A stretch of 64,000 nt of DNA. Origin: Agromyces sp. LHK192 (GTDB lineage: Bacteria; Actinomycetota; Actinomycetes; Actinomycetales; Microbacteriaceae). Positions 33,997 through 43,170 of this stretch are shown here, one piece after another; the stretch's first letter is position 1; each line of letters starts with the position of its first letter. The notes below the pieces were generated by a model, which did not search any database, was not told the origin of the DNA, and saw only the letters and a list, made by a program, of their open reading frames with translations. The position numbers were made by a program, and so were the translations under genes. Location: positions 3,162,001 through 3,226,000 of the forward strand of contig NZ_CP034753.1 of NCBI RefSeq assembly GCF_004006235.1, in the 5' to 3' direction.

Positions 33997-35751
33997 TCAG
34001 GGGCGTCGCGCCCGGAGCTCCGGGAAGATCCGCAGCTGCAGCTGCGCCGCGAACCGTGCCTCCGGGTCGGCGAGGTCCATCTCCGCAACCCCGGCGAGGC
34101 GCTTCAGCCGGTACCGGAACGTGTTCGGGTGGATGTGGAGGGCGTCGGCCGCGGCCGAGACGTCGCCGAGGTGGTCCAACCACGCCCGGAGCGTCTCGAC
34201 GAACGCAGTGTCGTGCTCGACGTCGTGCTCGTGCAGTCGCGCGACCGGCCCGGTCATCTGCTCGCCGCCGGCCCGGACCCGATCGCGCAGTTCAAGAACG
34301 AGCGCCTCCACGTGGACCTCGCTGAACCGCGCGACCGCGGAGCGGGTGGCGGCGGAACGGGCATCCGCACCGCCGACGTGCTCGAGCCTGACCCGCAGGG
34401 CGCGCTCGGCGCTCTCGCGCGATCGCATCACGCCCTGCGGACCGCTGGAGACCCGGCCGATGCCGATCTGCACGGGCGTCCGCGTGCCGATCCTGGCCAG
34501 GAAGTCGTTCGCGAGCCGTGCGGCCTGCGCCTCGCCCTCGTCACCGGGTCGGACCGGAAGCAGGCCGTAGATCGTGCCGCCGAGCAGGGCCGCCGACGCC
34601 TTCGGATGCACGGCCGCGAGGTGCATCGCGACCGCATCCGCCATCCGTTGCGCCTGCGCCTGACGGTCGCCCTCACGGTCGATGCCGTCGCCCTCCCCCG
34701 TGCCGACGGCGGCGGCGAGCACGACGACCGGCGAGGCATCCAGTCCGAGGCGCTCGAGCGCGAACGCGGCGCCCTCCGCACCCTCGAGCGCCGTGCTCAG
34801 CAGGTCGGCGCGCAGGCGCCGCCCGACGTCGGCTCCGGCGCGCAGCCGCAGCAGGTGCAGGGCGACGACCTTCGCCGCGTCGCGCAGGGCCGCCGTGCGT
34901 TCCGCGTTGAGCTCCTCGGGGACCGCGGCCCAGATGGACCCCAGGATCTCGCCGCCGGCTCGCACCGCGATCGCGCACCTGGTCTTCAGCTCGGTGCCGT
35001 CGAAGGTCAGGTTCGCGTAGACCGGGTCGGGGCTCGAGTACAGCTGCTTGAAGACCCCGGCCTCGGTGAGCAACCGCGCGTACCGCTCGGGAACCTGCCG
35101 TTCGAGCACGGTCTCGATCCGCGACGGATCGGCCTCGTCCTGTCGGCTCGAGAAGGCGAGCACCCGGGAGTTGCGGTCCTCGATCGTGATCGGGGCGTCG
35201 AGGAGGGCGGCGATCGCGTTGGCGAGCGTGAACAGGTCGCCGCTCGGCAGTCCGCCGATCGCCTCATGCACGCGATCGTCGTCCGGCTCCGTGAGCAGGG
35301 CCGCGACCATCGCGCTGAGCTGCGCCCACGAGGCGCCGCGCGTCAGGCTGAGCAGCGCGACGCCGCGATCCCGCGCGAGCGCCGACGTCTCGTCGTCGAG
35401 CGCGACCGGCTCGCGCAGCACGACGGCGGATGCCCCGACGTCGTCGATCCGTTCGAGCACCGCACGCAGGTCGGCACCGCCCGACAGGCCGACGCCGAGC
35501 ACGACGGCGCCGTCGGGGACCGCCTGGTCGTCGAACGGGTCGAAGACGACGACCCCGCCGATCCGCCGGTGCGGGTCGGGTATCGGTCCGAGCGGCGCGA
35601 GGAAGGTGGAACCCAGGTCGTCGAGGAGTCGCTCGACGGTCGGCAGCGCGCGCGCCGCCCCCGAGCGCGCGGGCTCCGCCCGGACCGCCGACCCGCGTGC
35701 GCCACTCGGCGCTGCGCTGCGCGAGGTACCACCGGGGAAGGAGCCGAACAT
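33997..35751 (-). CDS. PucR-family transcriptional regulator
   Basis: 584 residues from the ATG at 35751 (GGTGGA 4-9 bases upstream); a GTG at 35808 would add 19 residues. Residues ~40-190 are a PucR N-terminal sensor (TVERLLDDLG), ~200-330 a GAF-like region, ~340-470 a GGDEF-like CdaR segment, and the C-terminus is the PucR HTH (ADALHIHPNTFRYRLKRL). PucR proteins activate purine, amino acid or polyamine catabolism. It faces the racemase gene tail to tail and probably controls the D-amino acid locus. Confidence 0.88.
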   Translation of the reverse strand: MFGSFPGGTSRSAAPSGARGSAVRAEPARSGAARALPTVERLLDDLGSTFLAPLGPIPDPHRRIGGVVVFDPFDDQAVPDGAVVLGVGLSGGADLRAVLERIDDVGASAVVLREPVALDDETSALARDRGVALLSLTRGASWAQLSAMVAALLTEPDDDRVHEAIGGLPSGDLFTLANAIAALLDAPITIEDRNSRVLAFSSRQDEADPSRIETVLERQVPERYARLLTEAGVFKQLYSSPDPVYANLTFDGTELKTRCAIAVRAGGEILGSIWAAVPEELNAERTAALRDAAKVVALHLLRLRAGADVGRRLRADLLSTALEGAEGAAFALERLGLDASPVVVLAAAVGTGEGDGIDREGDRQAQAQRMADAVAMHLAAVHPKASAALLGGTIYGLLPVRPGDEGEAQAARLANDFLARIGTRTPVQIGIGRVSSGPQGVMRSRESAERALRVRLEHVGGADARSAATRSAVARFSEVHVEALVLELRDRVRAGGEQMTGPVARLHEHDVEHDTAFVETLRAWLDHLGDVSAAADALHIHPNTFRYRLKRLAGVAEMDLADPEARFAAQLQLRIFPELRARRP

Positions 35752-35838
35752 GCGTTCCACCGTACGTCGGTGCGCACGGGGAGCCCGCATCGAGGCGGAG
35801 GTCGTCACGAGATCGCAACCTCATGCCCGACTTCTCGT

Positions 35839-35907
35839 TTCAGGAGATCGGAGGCTGCTCAGGACCGAATCGCCGATCGAGTCCTGAGCAGCCTCCGATC
35901 TCCTGAA
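35839..35907. repeat. Perfect 27-bp inverted repeat (large intergenic hairpin)
   Basis: Arms 35839-35865 and 35881-35907 are exact reverse complements around a 15-base loop, in the gap between the PucR start and the clpC terminator. Not at a gene end in the way of a simple terminator. It may be one copy of a dispersed palindromic element. Confidence 0.92.
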
Positions 35908-35984
35908 TCCGGCACGTCCGCTTGCCCGCCGCGTAGCCGCCGAGCGCAGACGCACGCGAGCACACACGACGAGCGCACACACGA

Positions 35985-36018
35985 CGAGGGGCGGATGCCT
36001 CACGGCATCCGCCCCTCG
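35985..36018 (-). terminator. clpC terminator
   Basis: Perfect 15-bp stem (35985-35999 with 36004-36018) with a 4-base loop, 11 bases after the clpC stop codon on the minus strand. Confidence 0.75.
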
Positions 36019-36029
36019 AAGGTGACGCG

Positions 36030-38555
36030 TTATTCGGCGGTGGCCGCCAGGTCGGGCGTCGCGGGCCCGGTGCCGAGCGCGGCGCCGGCGTTCACGCCGA
36101 TGCCGACCGGCAGCGCGCGCTGCGTCGTGGTGAACACGAACTCGCCGTCCTGGAAGTCGACCTTCACGTGGTCGCCCGAGTTGAGCTCGCCGTGCAGGAT
36201 CTTCTCCGACAGGCGGTCCTCGATCTCGCGCTGCACCGCGCGGCGCAGCGGCCGGGCGCCGAGCGCCGGGTCGAACCCGACCTCGATGAGCCGCAGCTTG
36301 GCGGGCTGCGCGAGCTCGATCGTCATGTCGCGGTCGAGCATGCGCTCGCCCAGGCGCTTGATGAACAGGTCGACGATCTGGAGGAGCTCCTCCTTCGACA
36401 GCTGCGGGAACACGATGATGTCGTCGACGCGGTTCAGGAACTCGGGCTTGAAGTGCTTCTTCAGCTCCTCGTTGACCTTGGCGCGCATGAGGTCGTACCC
36501 GGTGCGCGAGTCACCCTCCATCTGGAAGCCGACGGGGCCGCCCGAGATGTCCTTCGTGCCGAGGTTGGTCGTCATGATGATGACCGTGTTCTTGAAGTCG
36601 ACGACGCGACCCTGGCCGTCGGTGAGGCGGCCTTCCTCGAGGATCTGCAGCAGCGAGTTGAAGATGTCGGGGTGCGCCTTCTCGATCTCGTCGAAGAGCA
36701 CGACCGAGAACGGCTTGCGCCGCACCTTCTCGGTGAGCTGGCCGCCCTCCTCGAAGCCGACGAACCCGGGAGGGGCGCCGAAGAGCCGCGAGACGGTGTG
36801 CTTCTCGCCGTACTCCGACATGTCGAGCGAGATCATCGCCGCCTCGTCGTCGAACAGGAACTCGGCGAGCGCCTTGGCGAGCTCGGTCTTTCCGACGCCG
36901 GTGGGGCCGGCGAAGATGAACGAGCCGGAGGGGCGCTTGGGGTCCTTGAGGCCCGCGCGCGTGCGGCGGATCGTGCGGCTGAGGGCGGCGATCGCGTCCT
37001 CCTGGCCGATGACGCGCTCGTGCAGCGCCTTCTCCATGAAGACGAGTCGGCTCGACTCCTCTTCCGTGAGCTTGAACACCGGGATGCCGGTGGCCTGCGC
37101 GAGCACCTCGGCGATCAGGCCCTCGTCGACGACGGCGGTCGTCTTGACGTCGCCCGACTTCCACTGCTTCTCGAGGCGGAGGCGCTCGCCGAGCAGGTTC
37201 TTCTCCTCGTCGCGCAGCGACGCGGCCTTCTCGAAGTCCTGCTCCTCGATCGCGGTCTCCTTCGCGGCGCGGACCACGGCGATCTTCTCGTCGAACTCGC
37301 GCAGCTCGGGCGGGCTCGACAGGATCGACAGGCGCAGGCGTGCGCCGGCCTCATCGATCAGGTCGATCGCCTTGTCCGGCAGGAACCGGTCTGAGATGTA
37401 GCGGTCGGCGAGGTTCGCCGCGGCGACGATCGCGCCGTCGGTGATCGACACCTTGTGGTGCGCCTCGTAGCGGTCGCGCAGCCCCTTCAGGATGTTGATC
37501 GCGTGGGGCAGGCTCGGCTCGGCGACCTGGATCGGCTGGAAGCGGCGCTCGAGCGCGGCGTCCTTCTCGAAGTGCTTGCGGTACTCGTCGAGCGTCGTCG
37601 CACCGATGGTCTGCAGCTCGCCGCGGGCGAGCAGGGGCTTCAGGATCGAGGCCGCGTCGATCGCGCCCTCGGCGGCGCCCGCGCCGACGAGCGTGTGGAT
37701 CTCGTCGATGAAGACGATGATGTCGCCGCGGGTGCGGATCTCCTTGGTGACCTTCTTGAGGCGCTCCTCGAAGTCGCCGCGGTAGCGGGAACCGGCGATG
37801 AGCGAGCCGAGGTCGAGCGAGTAGAGCTGCTTGTCCTTGAGCGTCTCGGGGACTTCGCCCTTGACGATCGCCTGGGCGAGGCCCTCGACGACGGCGGTCT
37901 TGCCGACGCCGGGCTCGCCGATGAGGACGGGGTTGTTCTTGGAGCGGCGCGACAGGATCTGCATGACGCGCTCGATCTCCTTCTCGCGCCCGATCACCGG
38001 GTCGAGCTTGGACTCGCGGGCGGCCTGCGTGAGGTTGCGGCCGAACTGGTCGAGGATCTGCGAGCCGCCGGCGGGCTGCACCTGGTCGTTCGCGCCGACC
38101 TGCACCTGCTCCTTGCCCTGGTAGCCCGAGAGGAGCTGGATGACCTGCTGGCGCACGCGGTTGAGGTCGGCGCCGAGCTTGACGAGCACCTGGGCGGCGA
38201 CGCCCTCGCCCTCGCGGATGAGGCCGAGCAGGATGTGCTCCGTGCCGATGTAGTTGTGGCCGAGCTGCAGCGCTTCGCGCAGCGACAGCTCGAGCACCTT
38301 CTTGGCGCGCGGCGTGAACGGGATGTGCCCGGTCGGCGGCTGCTGGCCCTGGCCGATGATGTCCTGCACCTGCTCGCGCACCGCGTCGAGCGAGATGTTC
38401 AGCGACTCGAGCGCCTTGGCGGCGACGCCCTCACCCTCGTGGATGAGGCCGAGCAGGATGTGCTCGGTGCCGATGTAGTTGTGGTTCAGCATCTTGGCCT
38501 CTTCTTGGGCCAGGACGACGACACGACGGGCTCGGTCGGTGAATCTCTCGAACAT
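36030..38555 (-). CDS. clpC: ATP-dependent Clp protease ATPase subunit ClpC
   Basis: 841 residues. The start is the ATG at 38555 ([13 protein letters not shown], preceded by AAGGAG). Two N-terminal Clp repeats (~4-145), AAA+ domain 1 with GEPGVGKT (~207-214), a UVR-type coiled middle domain (~425-465), AAA+ domain 2 with GPTGVGKTE (~550-558) and D2-small domain. It is the hexameric unfoldase that feeds ClpP. Single-gene unit with its own terminator and a possible ClgR site upstream. Confidence 0.98.
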   Translation of the reverse strand: MFERFTDRARRVVVLAQEEAKMLNHNYIGTEHILLGLIHEGEGVAAKALESLNISLDAVREQVQDIIGQGQQPPTGHIPFTPRAKKVLELSLREALQLGHNYIGTEHILLGLIREGEGVAAQVLVKLGADLNRVRQQVIQLLSGYQGKEQVQVGANDQVQPAGGSQILDQFGRNLTQAARESKLDPVIGREKEIERVMQILSRRSKNNPVLIGEPGVGKTAVVEGLAQAIVKGEVPETLKDKQLYSLDLGSLIAGSRYRGDFEERLKKVTKEIRTRGDIIVFIDEIHTLVGAGAAEGAIDAASILKPLLARGELQTIGATTLDEYRKHFEKDAALERRFQPIQVAEPSLPHAINILKGLRDRYEAHHKVSITDGAIVAAANLADRYISDRFLPDKAIDLIDEAGARLRLSILSSPPELREFDEKIAVVRAAKETAIEEQDFEKAASLRDEEKNLLGERLRLEKQWKSGDVKTTAVVDEGLIAEVLAQATGIPVFKLTEEESSRLVFMEKALHERVIGQEDAIAALSRTIRRTRAGLKDPKRPSGSFIFAGPTGVGKTELAKALAEFLFDDEAAMISLDMSEYGEKHTVSRLFGAPPGFVGFEEGGQLTEKVRRKPFSVVLFDEIEKAHPDIFNSLLQILEEGRLTDGQGRVVDFKNTVIIMTTNLGTKDISGGPVGFQMEGDSRTGYDLMRAKVNEELKKHFKPEFLNRVDDIIVFPQLSKEELLQIVDLFIKRLGERMLDRDMTIELAQPAKLRLIEVGFDPALGARPLRRAVQREIEDRLSEKILHGELNSGDHVKVDFQDGEFVFTTTQRALPVGIGVNAGAALGTGPATPDLAATAE

Positions 38556-38633
38556 GCTCAACTCCTTGCGCGCAGGGTAGGTGCGTGCCGCGTACTTCGA
38601 GGGTAGGCGGATCGGCGGCGCCGCGGGCGGGTG

Positions 38634-38648
38634 TTCGCCGTGGGCGCA
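38634..38648. promoter_or_regulatory. Candidate ClgR box upstream of clpC
   Basis: TTCGCCGTGGGCGCA: near-palindrome (TTCGCC / GGCGCA, one mismatch), 79 bases upstream of the clpC start. It resembles the TTCGC-N-GCGAA type of site bound by ClgR, the activator of clp genes in Actinobacteria. Confidence 0.35.
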
Positions 38649-38683
38649 CCGGGGGCTTGCGCCGGGGCATCCGCTCGTCGTAA

Positions 38684-38718
38684 CATATCGATCATCGATA
38701 TTATCGATGAACGATATG
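38684..38718. promoter_or_regulatory. 35-bp palindromic operator of the DUF2975/XRE operon
   Basis: AT-rich island in GC-rich DNA: 17-base arms (38684-38700 and 38702-38718) with one mismatch around one central base; the core repeats ATCGAT. It ends 68 bases before the DUF2975 start. A size and symmetry like this fit a dimeric HTH repressor, most simply the XRE protein encoded second in the operon. Confidence 0.8.
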
Positions 38719-38786
38719 CAACGGATGTCCCGGCGAAGGCGGGATGCCGCCGCGAAGACCGGATGCCCCGACGAACGGAGACCACG

Positions 38787-39398
38787 ATGCCCGCCACCGA
38801 TTCCCGGCTGGGCCGAAGCGACCGGGTCGGCATGTACCTGACCATCGCGATCGGGGCGATCGGCGCCGTCGGCATCGCCGCGACCGCGGTCACCCGACTC
38901 GTCGAGGTGCTGCCCGGCACCGACGTCCCGGTGCTCGTGCCCTTCATGGACGAGACCGCGCCACTGCCGATCGGCCCCGACGGCGCCCTCGTCGACGTGC
39001 AGGTCGACCGGGCCGTCGTGACCGTGCCGCAGCCCGCGGCCGCCACGCAGTTCGCGCTCGTCGCCGAGCCGATCGTCGCCGGCCTCACCATGATCATCGC
39101 CGTCGCGCTCCTCGGCTGGTTCGCGTGGACGCTCGCACGCGGCAGCGCCTTCACCCGACGCAACGTGCGCGTCTTCTGGATCGGCACGTTCACGATCCTC
39201 GGCGGCTGGGTGCTCGGCGGGCTGTTCACGACGATGGGCGTGAACGGTGCGCTCTCGGCCGTCAGCGACTACACCTACGACGGCGTGCTGTTCTCGACCG
39301 ACTTCGGTGCGCTCCTCGCGATCCTCGCGCTCGGCGTCGTCGGCGCCGCCTTCCAGGTCGGCGAACGCCTGCAGCGCGACAGCGAGGGCCTCGTCTGA
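38787..39398 (+). CDS. DUF2975 membrane protein
   Basis: 203 residues from the ATG at 38787 (GGAG 8 bases upstream). Four membrane helices (~15-37, ~95-118, ~132-155, ~170-190) with an extracellular loop between the first two; this is the DUF2975 pattern (TLARGSAFTRRNVRVFW). DUF2975 proteins almost always sit next to a YozG-like XRE regulator, as here (TGATG overlap). Function unknown; the pair may be a membrane-sensing regulatory unit. Confidence 0.88.
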   Translation: MPATDSRLGRSDRVGMYLTIAIGAIGAVGIAATAVTRLVEVLPGTDVPVLVPFMDETAPLPIGPDGALVDVQVDRAVVTVPQPAAATQFALVAEPIVAGLTMIIAVALLGWFAWTLARGSAFTRRNVRVFWIGTFTILGGWVLGGLFTTMGVNGALSAVSDYTYDGVLFSTDFGALLAILALGVVGAAFQVGERLQRDSEGLV

Positions 39399-39634
39399 TG
39401 GTCGCCCCCGCGGCCGACCCCGGCGACGCGCACGAGATCCACTGCCGGCTCGACGAGCTGCTCGCCGAGCGCGGCATGACCCTCGCGCGGCTGAGCGAGC
39501 TCGTCGGCGTCACGGTCGTGAACCTCAGCGTGCTGAAGAACGACCGTGCCCGCGCCATCCGCTTCTCGACGCTCCAGGCGATCTGCGACGCGCTCGGCTG
39601 CGAGGTCGGCGACCTGCTCGTCCGGCGGCGCTGA
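39398..39634 (+). CDS. XRE-family regulator (YozG-like)
   Basis: 78 residues, essentially one Cro/CI-type helix-turn-helix (LDELLAERGMTLARLSELVG, NLSVLKNDRARAIRFSTLQ, LGCEVGDLL). Its start overlaps the DUF2975 stop. It probably binds the palindrome at 38684-38718 and represses its own operon. Confidence 0.93.
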   Translation: MVAPAADPGDAHEIHCRLDELLAERGMTLARLSELVGVTVVNLSVLKNDRARAIRFSTLQAICDALGCEVGDLLVRRR

Positions 39635-39663
39635 CGGAGCCGACGAGCGCACCGAGACGACGA

Positions 39664-39689
39664 AGGGGGTCGGCGCGCGCCGACCCCCT
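39664..39689. terminator. Bidirectional terminator
   Basis: 12-bp stem (39664-39675 with 39678-39689) around a 2-base loop, centred in the 71-base gap between the convergent XRE and lipoprotein genes. Confidence 0.75.
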
Positions 39690-39705
39690 CCTGACGTTCG
39701 TCAGC

Positions 39706-40221
39706 TCACTTGACCGGAACCGTCAGCTCCTCGCCGGCGATCTGCACGGTCAGCTCCTGCGTGGGAGCGATGTTCATCGGCGTCCAGAAGACCGAGGTGT
39801 ACGGCACGAAGTCCATCGTGCAGACCTGGTCGTCGGGGTACTGCTTCGTGACGATCTCGACCACGTTGCCCTCGCTCGCGGGCTGGATCACGCGGATGTC
39901 GGTGCCCACGACCGGGCACGTCGACGAGCCCCACGTCGTCACCGCGAGCTGCCCGCCCTGCTGGAGCCAGGTCCCGAAGGTCTCGCCCTCGACGACCGCG
40001 TGCCCGTCCTCGGCGTGCGAGTCCTCGCCCTCGTCCTCCTCGCCCTCGGCCTCCGCCGCTTCTTCGTCCTGCTCGACGATGTGGTCCGTGATGTGATCGC
40101 GCACCGGCTCACCGGGGTAGCTCTCGACCAGGGACTTCGGCGGCGCGCACGCCGCGAGCAGGAACACGGACGCGAGCACGGCGCCCCCGAGGACGGCGCG
40201 ACGAAGGGAGGTGGAAGCCAT
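39706..40221 (-). CDS. Hypothetical lipoprotein
   Basis: 171 residues from the ATG at 40221. Lipobox LAAC (Cys25), then a strongly acidic linker (~55-75, Glu/Asp/Ala) and a globular domain with two Cys (SSTCPVVG, QVCTMDFVPY) that probably form a disulphide. No family recognised. Predicted to be anchored on the outer face of the membrane. Confidence 0.82.
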   Translation of the reverse strand: MASTSLRRAVLGGAVLASVFLLAACAPPKSLVESYPGEPVRDHITDHIVEQDEEAAEAEGEEDEGEDSHAEDGHAVVEGETFGTWLQQGGQLAVTTWGSSTCPVVGTDIRVIQPASEGNVVEIVTKQYPDDQVCTMDFVPYTSVFWTPMNIAPTQELTVQIAGEELTVPVK

Positions 40222-40282
40222 GCGGCCATCGTACCGGCTCGGACGCGGCCGTCCGTTCTCCGGGCTGGCTAGGATGCGGCGC

Positions 40283-41386
40283 ATGAGCAACCTCGAACGC
40301 GAGCCGGCCGAACTGGTCTGCCCTCCCGAGTCGGGCGGGCCGCCGACGATCGACGTGCTGCAGCCCCGTGAGGTCCCACTGGGCGGTCCGCGGGCGATGC
40401 CCGTCCGCCGGACCCTGCCGCAGCGCGGCCGCACGACGATCGGCGCGTGGTGCTTCGCCGACCACTACGGGCCCGACGAGGTCGCCGCGACCGGCGGCAT
40501 GGTCGTGCCGCCCCACCCGCACACCGGCCTGCAGACCGTGAGCTGGCTGTTCGAGGGCGAGATCGAGCACCGCGACTCGACCGGCAGCGTCGAGCTCGTG
40601 CGCCCGGGCGCCGTCAACCTGATGACGGCCGGTCGCGGCATCTCGCACTCCGAGGTGTCGACGCCCGGCACGACGACCCTCCACGGCGTACAGCTCTGGG
40701 TGGCGCTGCCCGACGACGCCCGCGATACGACGCCCTTCTTCGAGCACGCCGACACCGACGAGGTCGGCATCGACGATGCGCTCGTCCGGGTGTTCGCGGG
40801 GGCGCTGCCCGGCGTTCCCTCGCGCACGGATGCGGGGCCCGAGGCATCCGTCACGGTCTTCTCGCCCCTCGTGGGTGCGCAGGTCGAGCTGCCGGCGGGC
40901 GGTGAGGCGTGGATCGACCTCGACCCGGCCTTCGAGCACGGCGTGCTCGTCGACCGCGGACCGGTGCGCATCACCATCGCCGCGCTCGACGAGGAGATCG
41001 GCGGCGAGATCGGCAGCGAGGGCGGCGGCGGCGCCGACCGGCCCGACGACGCCGACCCGCTCACCGAGACCGGGCATTCCGAACTCGTCGAGCGCAGCGC
41101 GCTCGCCTACCTCCCCGTCGGGCACGAGGGCGTGCGGCTGACCGCGACGGATGCCCCCGCCCGCGTGATCCTGATCGGCGGCGTGCCGTTCGGCGAGGAA
41201 CTCGTCATGTGGTGGAACTTCATCGGCCGCTCGCACGACGAGGTCGCCGAGTACCGGCGGACCTGGCAGGCCGAGGTGATCGGCGGCGACGACCCCGACG
41301 GCCGGTTCGGCACGGTCGCCGGGTACGACGGCTCGCCGCTGCCGGCGCCGGAACTGCCGACGGTGCGGCTGAAGCCGCGCGGCTGA
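40283..41386 (+). CDS. Pirin family protein
   Basis: 367 residues, longer than typical bacterial pirins (~230-320) because of an acidic Gly-rich insert (~245-265). The N-terminal cupin keeps the metal ligands: His-x-His in PHPHTGLQT, and His and Glu in GRGISHSEVS. Pirins are iron cupins with quercetinase-like or regulatory roles; the substrate here is unknown. The C-terminal cupin has the usual GGVPFGEELVMWWNF motif. Confidence 0.93.
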   Translation: MSNLEREPAELVCPPESGGPPTIDVLQPREVPLGGPRAMPVRRTLPQRGRTTIGAWCFADHYGPDEVAATGGMVVPPHPHTGLQTVSWLFEGEIEHRDSTGSVELVRPGAVNLMTAGRGISHSEVSTPGTTTLHGVQLWVALPDDARDTTPFFEHADTDEVGIDDALVRVFAGALPGVPSRTDAGPEASVTVFSPLVGAQVELPAGGEAWIDLDPAFEHGVLVDRGPVRITIAALDEEIGGEIGSEGGGGADRPDDADPLTETGHSELVERSALAYLPVGHEGVRLTATDAPARVILIGGVPFGEELVMWWNFIGRSHDEVAEYRRTWQAEVIGGDDPDGRFGTVAGYDGSPLPAPELPTVRLKPRG

Positions 41387-41401
41387 CCGGTCACTCCAGC
41401 A

Positions 41402-41442
41402 GCGCGCGGCGCGCGGCGCGGGGCGCGCGGCGCGCGCCGCGG
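41402..41442. other. 41-base tract of only G and C
   Basis: Low-complexity GCGCGCGG-type sequence without A or T between the convergent pirin and cardiolipin synthase genes. Several self-complementary pairings are possible; it may end transcription from both sides. Confidence 0.6.
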
Positions 41443-41444
41443 AG

Positions 41445-42920
41445 CTACTGCAGCGCGCTCGTGAGCCGCGCGAGGTTGTCGAGCACCGTCGACCGCAGCG
41501 GCTGCTGCATCCACTCGTCGAGCGTCAGCTCACGGCTGTCGCGACGGTATTGCGCCTCGACGCCGCGCATCTCGGCGACGAACGACGCGCCGCGCACCAG
41601 CAGCGACACCTCCATGTTGAGCTCGAACGAGCGGATGTCCATGTTGCTCGACCCGATGACGGCGACGTCGTCGTCGATCGTGAAGTGCTTCGCGTGCAGG
41701 ATGTACGGCGCCCGGTACATGTAGATGTGCACGCCCGCCCGCAGCAGCGCCTCGTAGTACGACCGCTGCGCGTGGTAGACGAGCGCCTGGTCGCCGATCT
41801 CCGAGACGAACAGCTCGACGTGGATGCCCCGCTGCGTCGCACCGCTGATCGCGCGGAGCATCGCCTCGTCGGGCACGAAGTACGGCGACGTGATGATGAT
41901 CTGCTCCTTCGCCGCGTACAGCAGCGCGAGGAAGAGCTTGAGGTTGTTCTCGTTCTGGAACCCGGGGCCGCTCGGCACGACCTGGCAGTCGAGGTTCTGC
42001 CGCTCCGCCGGCTGCTCGAGCGCCTCGAACTCCTCGCGGGTCAGGGCGTCGCCGGTCTCGAGGTACCAGTCGGTCGCGAAGATCGCGTCGAGGCCCGCGA
42101 CGATCGGGCCCTCGAGCCGGGCGACGAGCTCCTTCCACTTGAGCCCGCGACGGATGTTGACCCGCTTGTTGTAGCTGCGGTCGATGATGTTCTGCGACCC
42201 GAGGAACCCGATCTCGCCGTCGACGACGAGGATCTTGCGGTGGTTGCGCAGGTCGGGCCGCTGGTACTTGCCCTTCAGGGGCTGCACCGGAAGCATGAGC
42301 CGCCAGTCGACGCCCATCTCGGTGAGCCGCCGGATCGTGCGCCGGTACCCCTTCGACCGCAGGGATGCCACGTGGTCGAGCAGCACCCGCACCTCGATTC
42401 CGCGCGCGACCGCATCGCCGAGCGCATCGAAGAAGGGCTTCGTCGTGCGGTCGAGGGCGAAGATGTAGAACTCGACGTGCACGAAGTGCCTCGCGTCGCG
42501 GATCGCGTCGGTCATCGCGTCGAGCGAGCCCTGGTAGTCGCCGATGAGGCTCGCGCTGTTCGAGCCGATGAGCGGCATGGCCCCCAGGTTGCGGTTCAAC
42601 CGCACCACGCCCTCGAACCACGCCGGCCACTCGGCGGCGTCGCTCACACGCTCGATGCCGTGCGTGGATTCGCGGATGAACCGGTCGACCTCGGCCTGCT
42701 TCTCGCGGCGGCGCTTGGGCAGCTTCGGGTTGCCGATCAGCAGGAAGAAGAGCACCCCGAGGTAGGGGATGAAGAAGATCGCGAGCAACCACGCCATGCC
42801 CGCGGTGGGACGCCGGTTGCGGGGGACGACGATGATCGCGACGACGCGGATCACCAGGTCCAGCAGGAGCAACCCGATCGCGATGGTCGGTCCGACCCAA
42901 CCGCCCCCGGCATCCCCCAT
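41445..42920 (-). CDS. cls: Cardiolipin synthase (phospholipase D family)
   Basis: 491 residues. Two N-terminal membrane helices (~12-32, ~42-62), then two PLD domains with HKD motifs: NHRKILVVDGEIGFLGSQN (~235) and LHAKHFTIDDDVAVIGSSN (~412). It joins two phosphatidylglycerols (or PG and CDP-DAG) to cardiolipin at the membrane. Followed upstream by two tiny membrane-protein genes on the same strand. Confidence 0.95.
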   Translation of the reverse strand: MGDAGGGWVGPTIAIGLLLLDLVIRVVAIIVVPRNRRPTAGMAWLLAIFFIPYLGVLFFLLIGNPKLPKRRREKQAEVDRFIRESTHGIERVSDAAEWPAWFEGVVRLNRNLGAMPLIGSNSASLIGDYQGSLDAMTDAIRDARHFVHVEFYIFALDRTTKPFFDALGDAVARGIEVRVLLDHVASLRSKGYRRTIRRLTEMGVDWRLMLPVQPLKGKYQRPDLRNHRKILVVDGEIGFLGSQNIIDRSYNKRVNIRRGLKWKELVARLEGPIVAGLDAIFATDWYLETGDALTREEFEALEQPAERQNLDCQVVPSGPGFQNENNLKLFLALLYAAKEQIIITSPYFVPDEAMLRAISGATQRGIHVELFVSEIGDQALVYHAQRSYYEALLRAGVHIYMYRAPYILHAKHFTIDDDVAVIGSSNMDIRSFELNMEVSLLVRGASFVAEMRGVEAQYRRDSRELTLDEWMQQPLRSTVLDNLARLTSALQ

Positions 42921-42927
42921 GCCCGGG

Positions 42928-43104
42928 TCAGCCCGCCGGGTGTTCCCGGCCGAGCTTCGCGCGCTCCTCGGCCTCGATCTTGGCGTACACGTCGCGCTCC
43001 GTGCGGTCGGCCCGGAGGATCGCGCGCATGATGAACCAGAACAGCAGCCCGATGAGCACGGTGGGTGCCAGCGACCAGATCGCGTTGGCCCAGAAGTCGT
43101 CCAT
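42928..43104 (-). CDS. Small membrane protein (58 residues)
   Basis: MDDFWANAIWS start, one membrane helix (~12-30, PTVLIGLLFWFIMRAI) and a charged C-terminal helix (RTERDVYAKIEAEERAK). This type of short protein is often annotated next to lysS in Microbacteriaceae. It lies 7 bases before the cardiolipin synthase start, so they are probably co-expressed. Function unknown. Confidence 0.8.
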   Translation of the reverse strand: MDDFWANAIWSLAPTVLIGLLFWFIMRAILRADRTERDVYAKIEAEERAKLGREHPAG

Positions 43105-43170
43105 AGTCCCCTCAGAATACGACGGCGAAGCTCCGAATCCGCCTGTCGGGCGGTGATCGGATGCCCCGGG

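Noticed and set aside
32704..37401. Very long plus-strand open frame (over 1500 codons)
   Set aside because: It overlaps the racemase, PucR and clpC genes and reads as Arg/Pro/Ala-rich shadow sequence; GC-rich DNA lacks stops in such frames.
41402..41442. Origin or recombination site
   Set aside because: Pure G/C low-complexity DNA without iterons, AT-rich unwinding region or dnaA-type boxes; only an intergenic tract.
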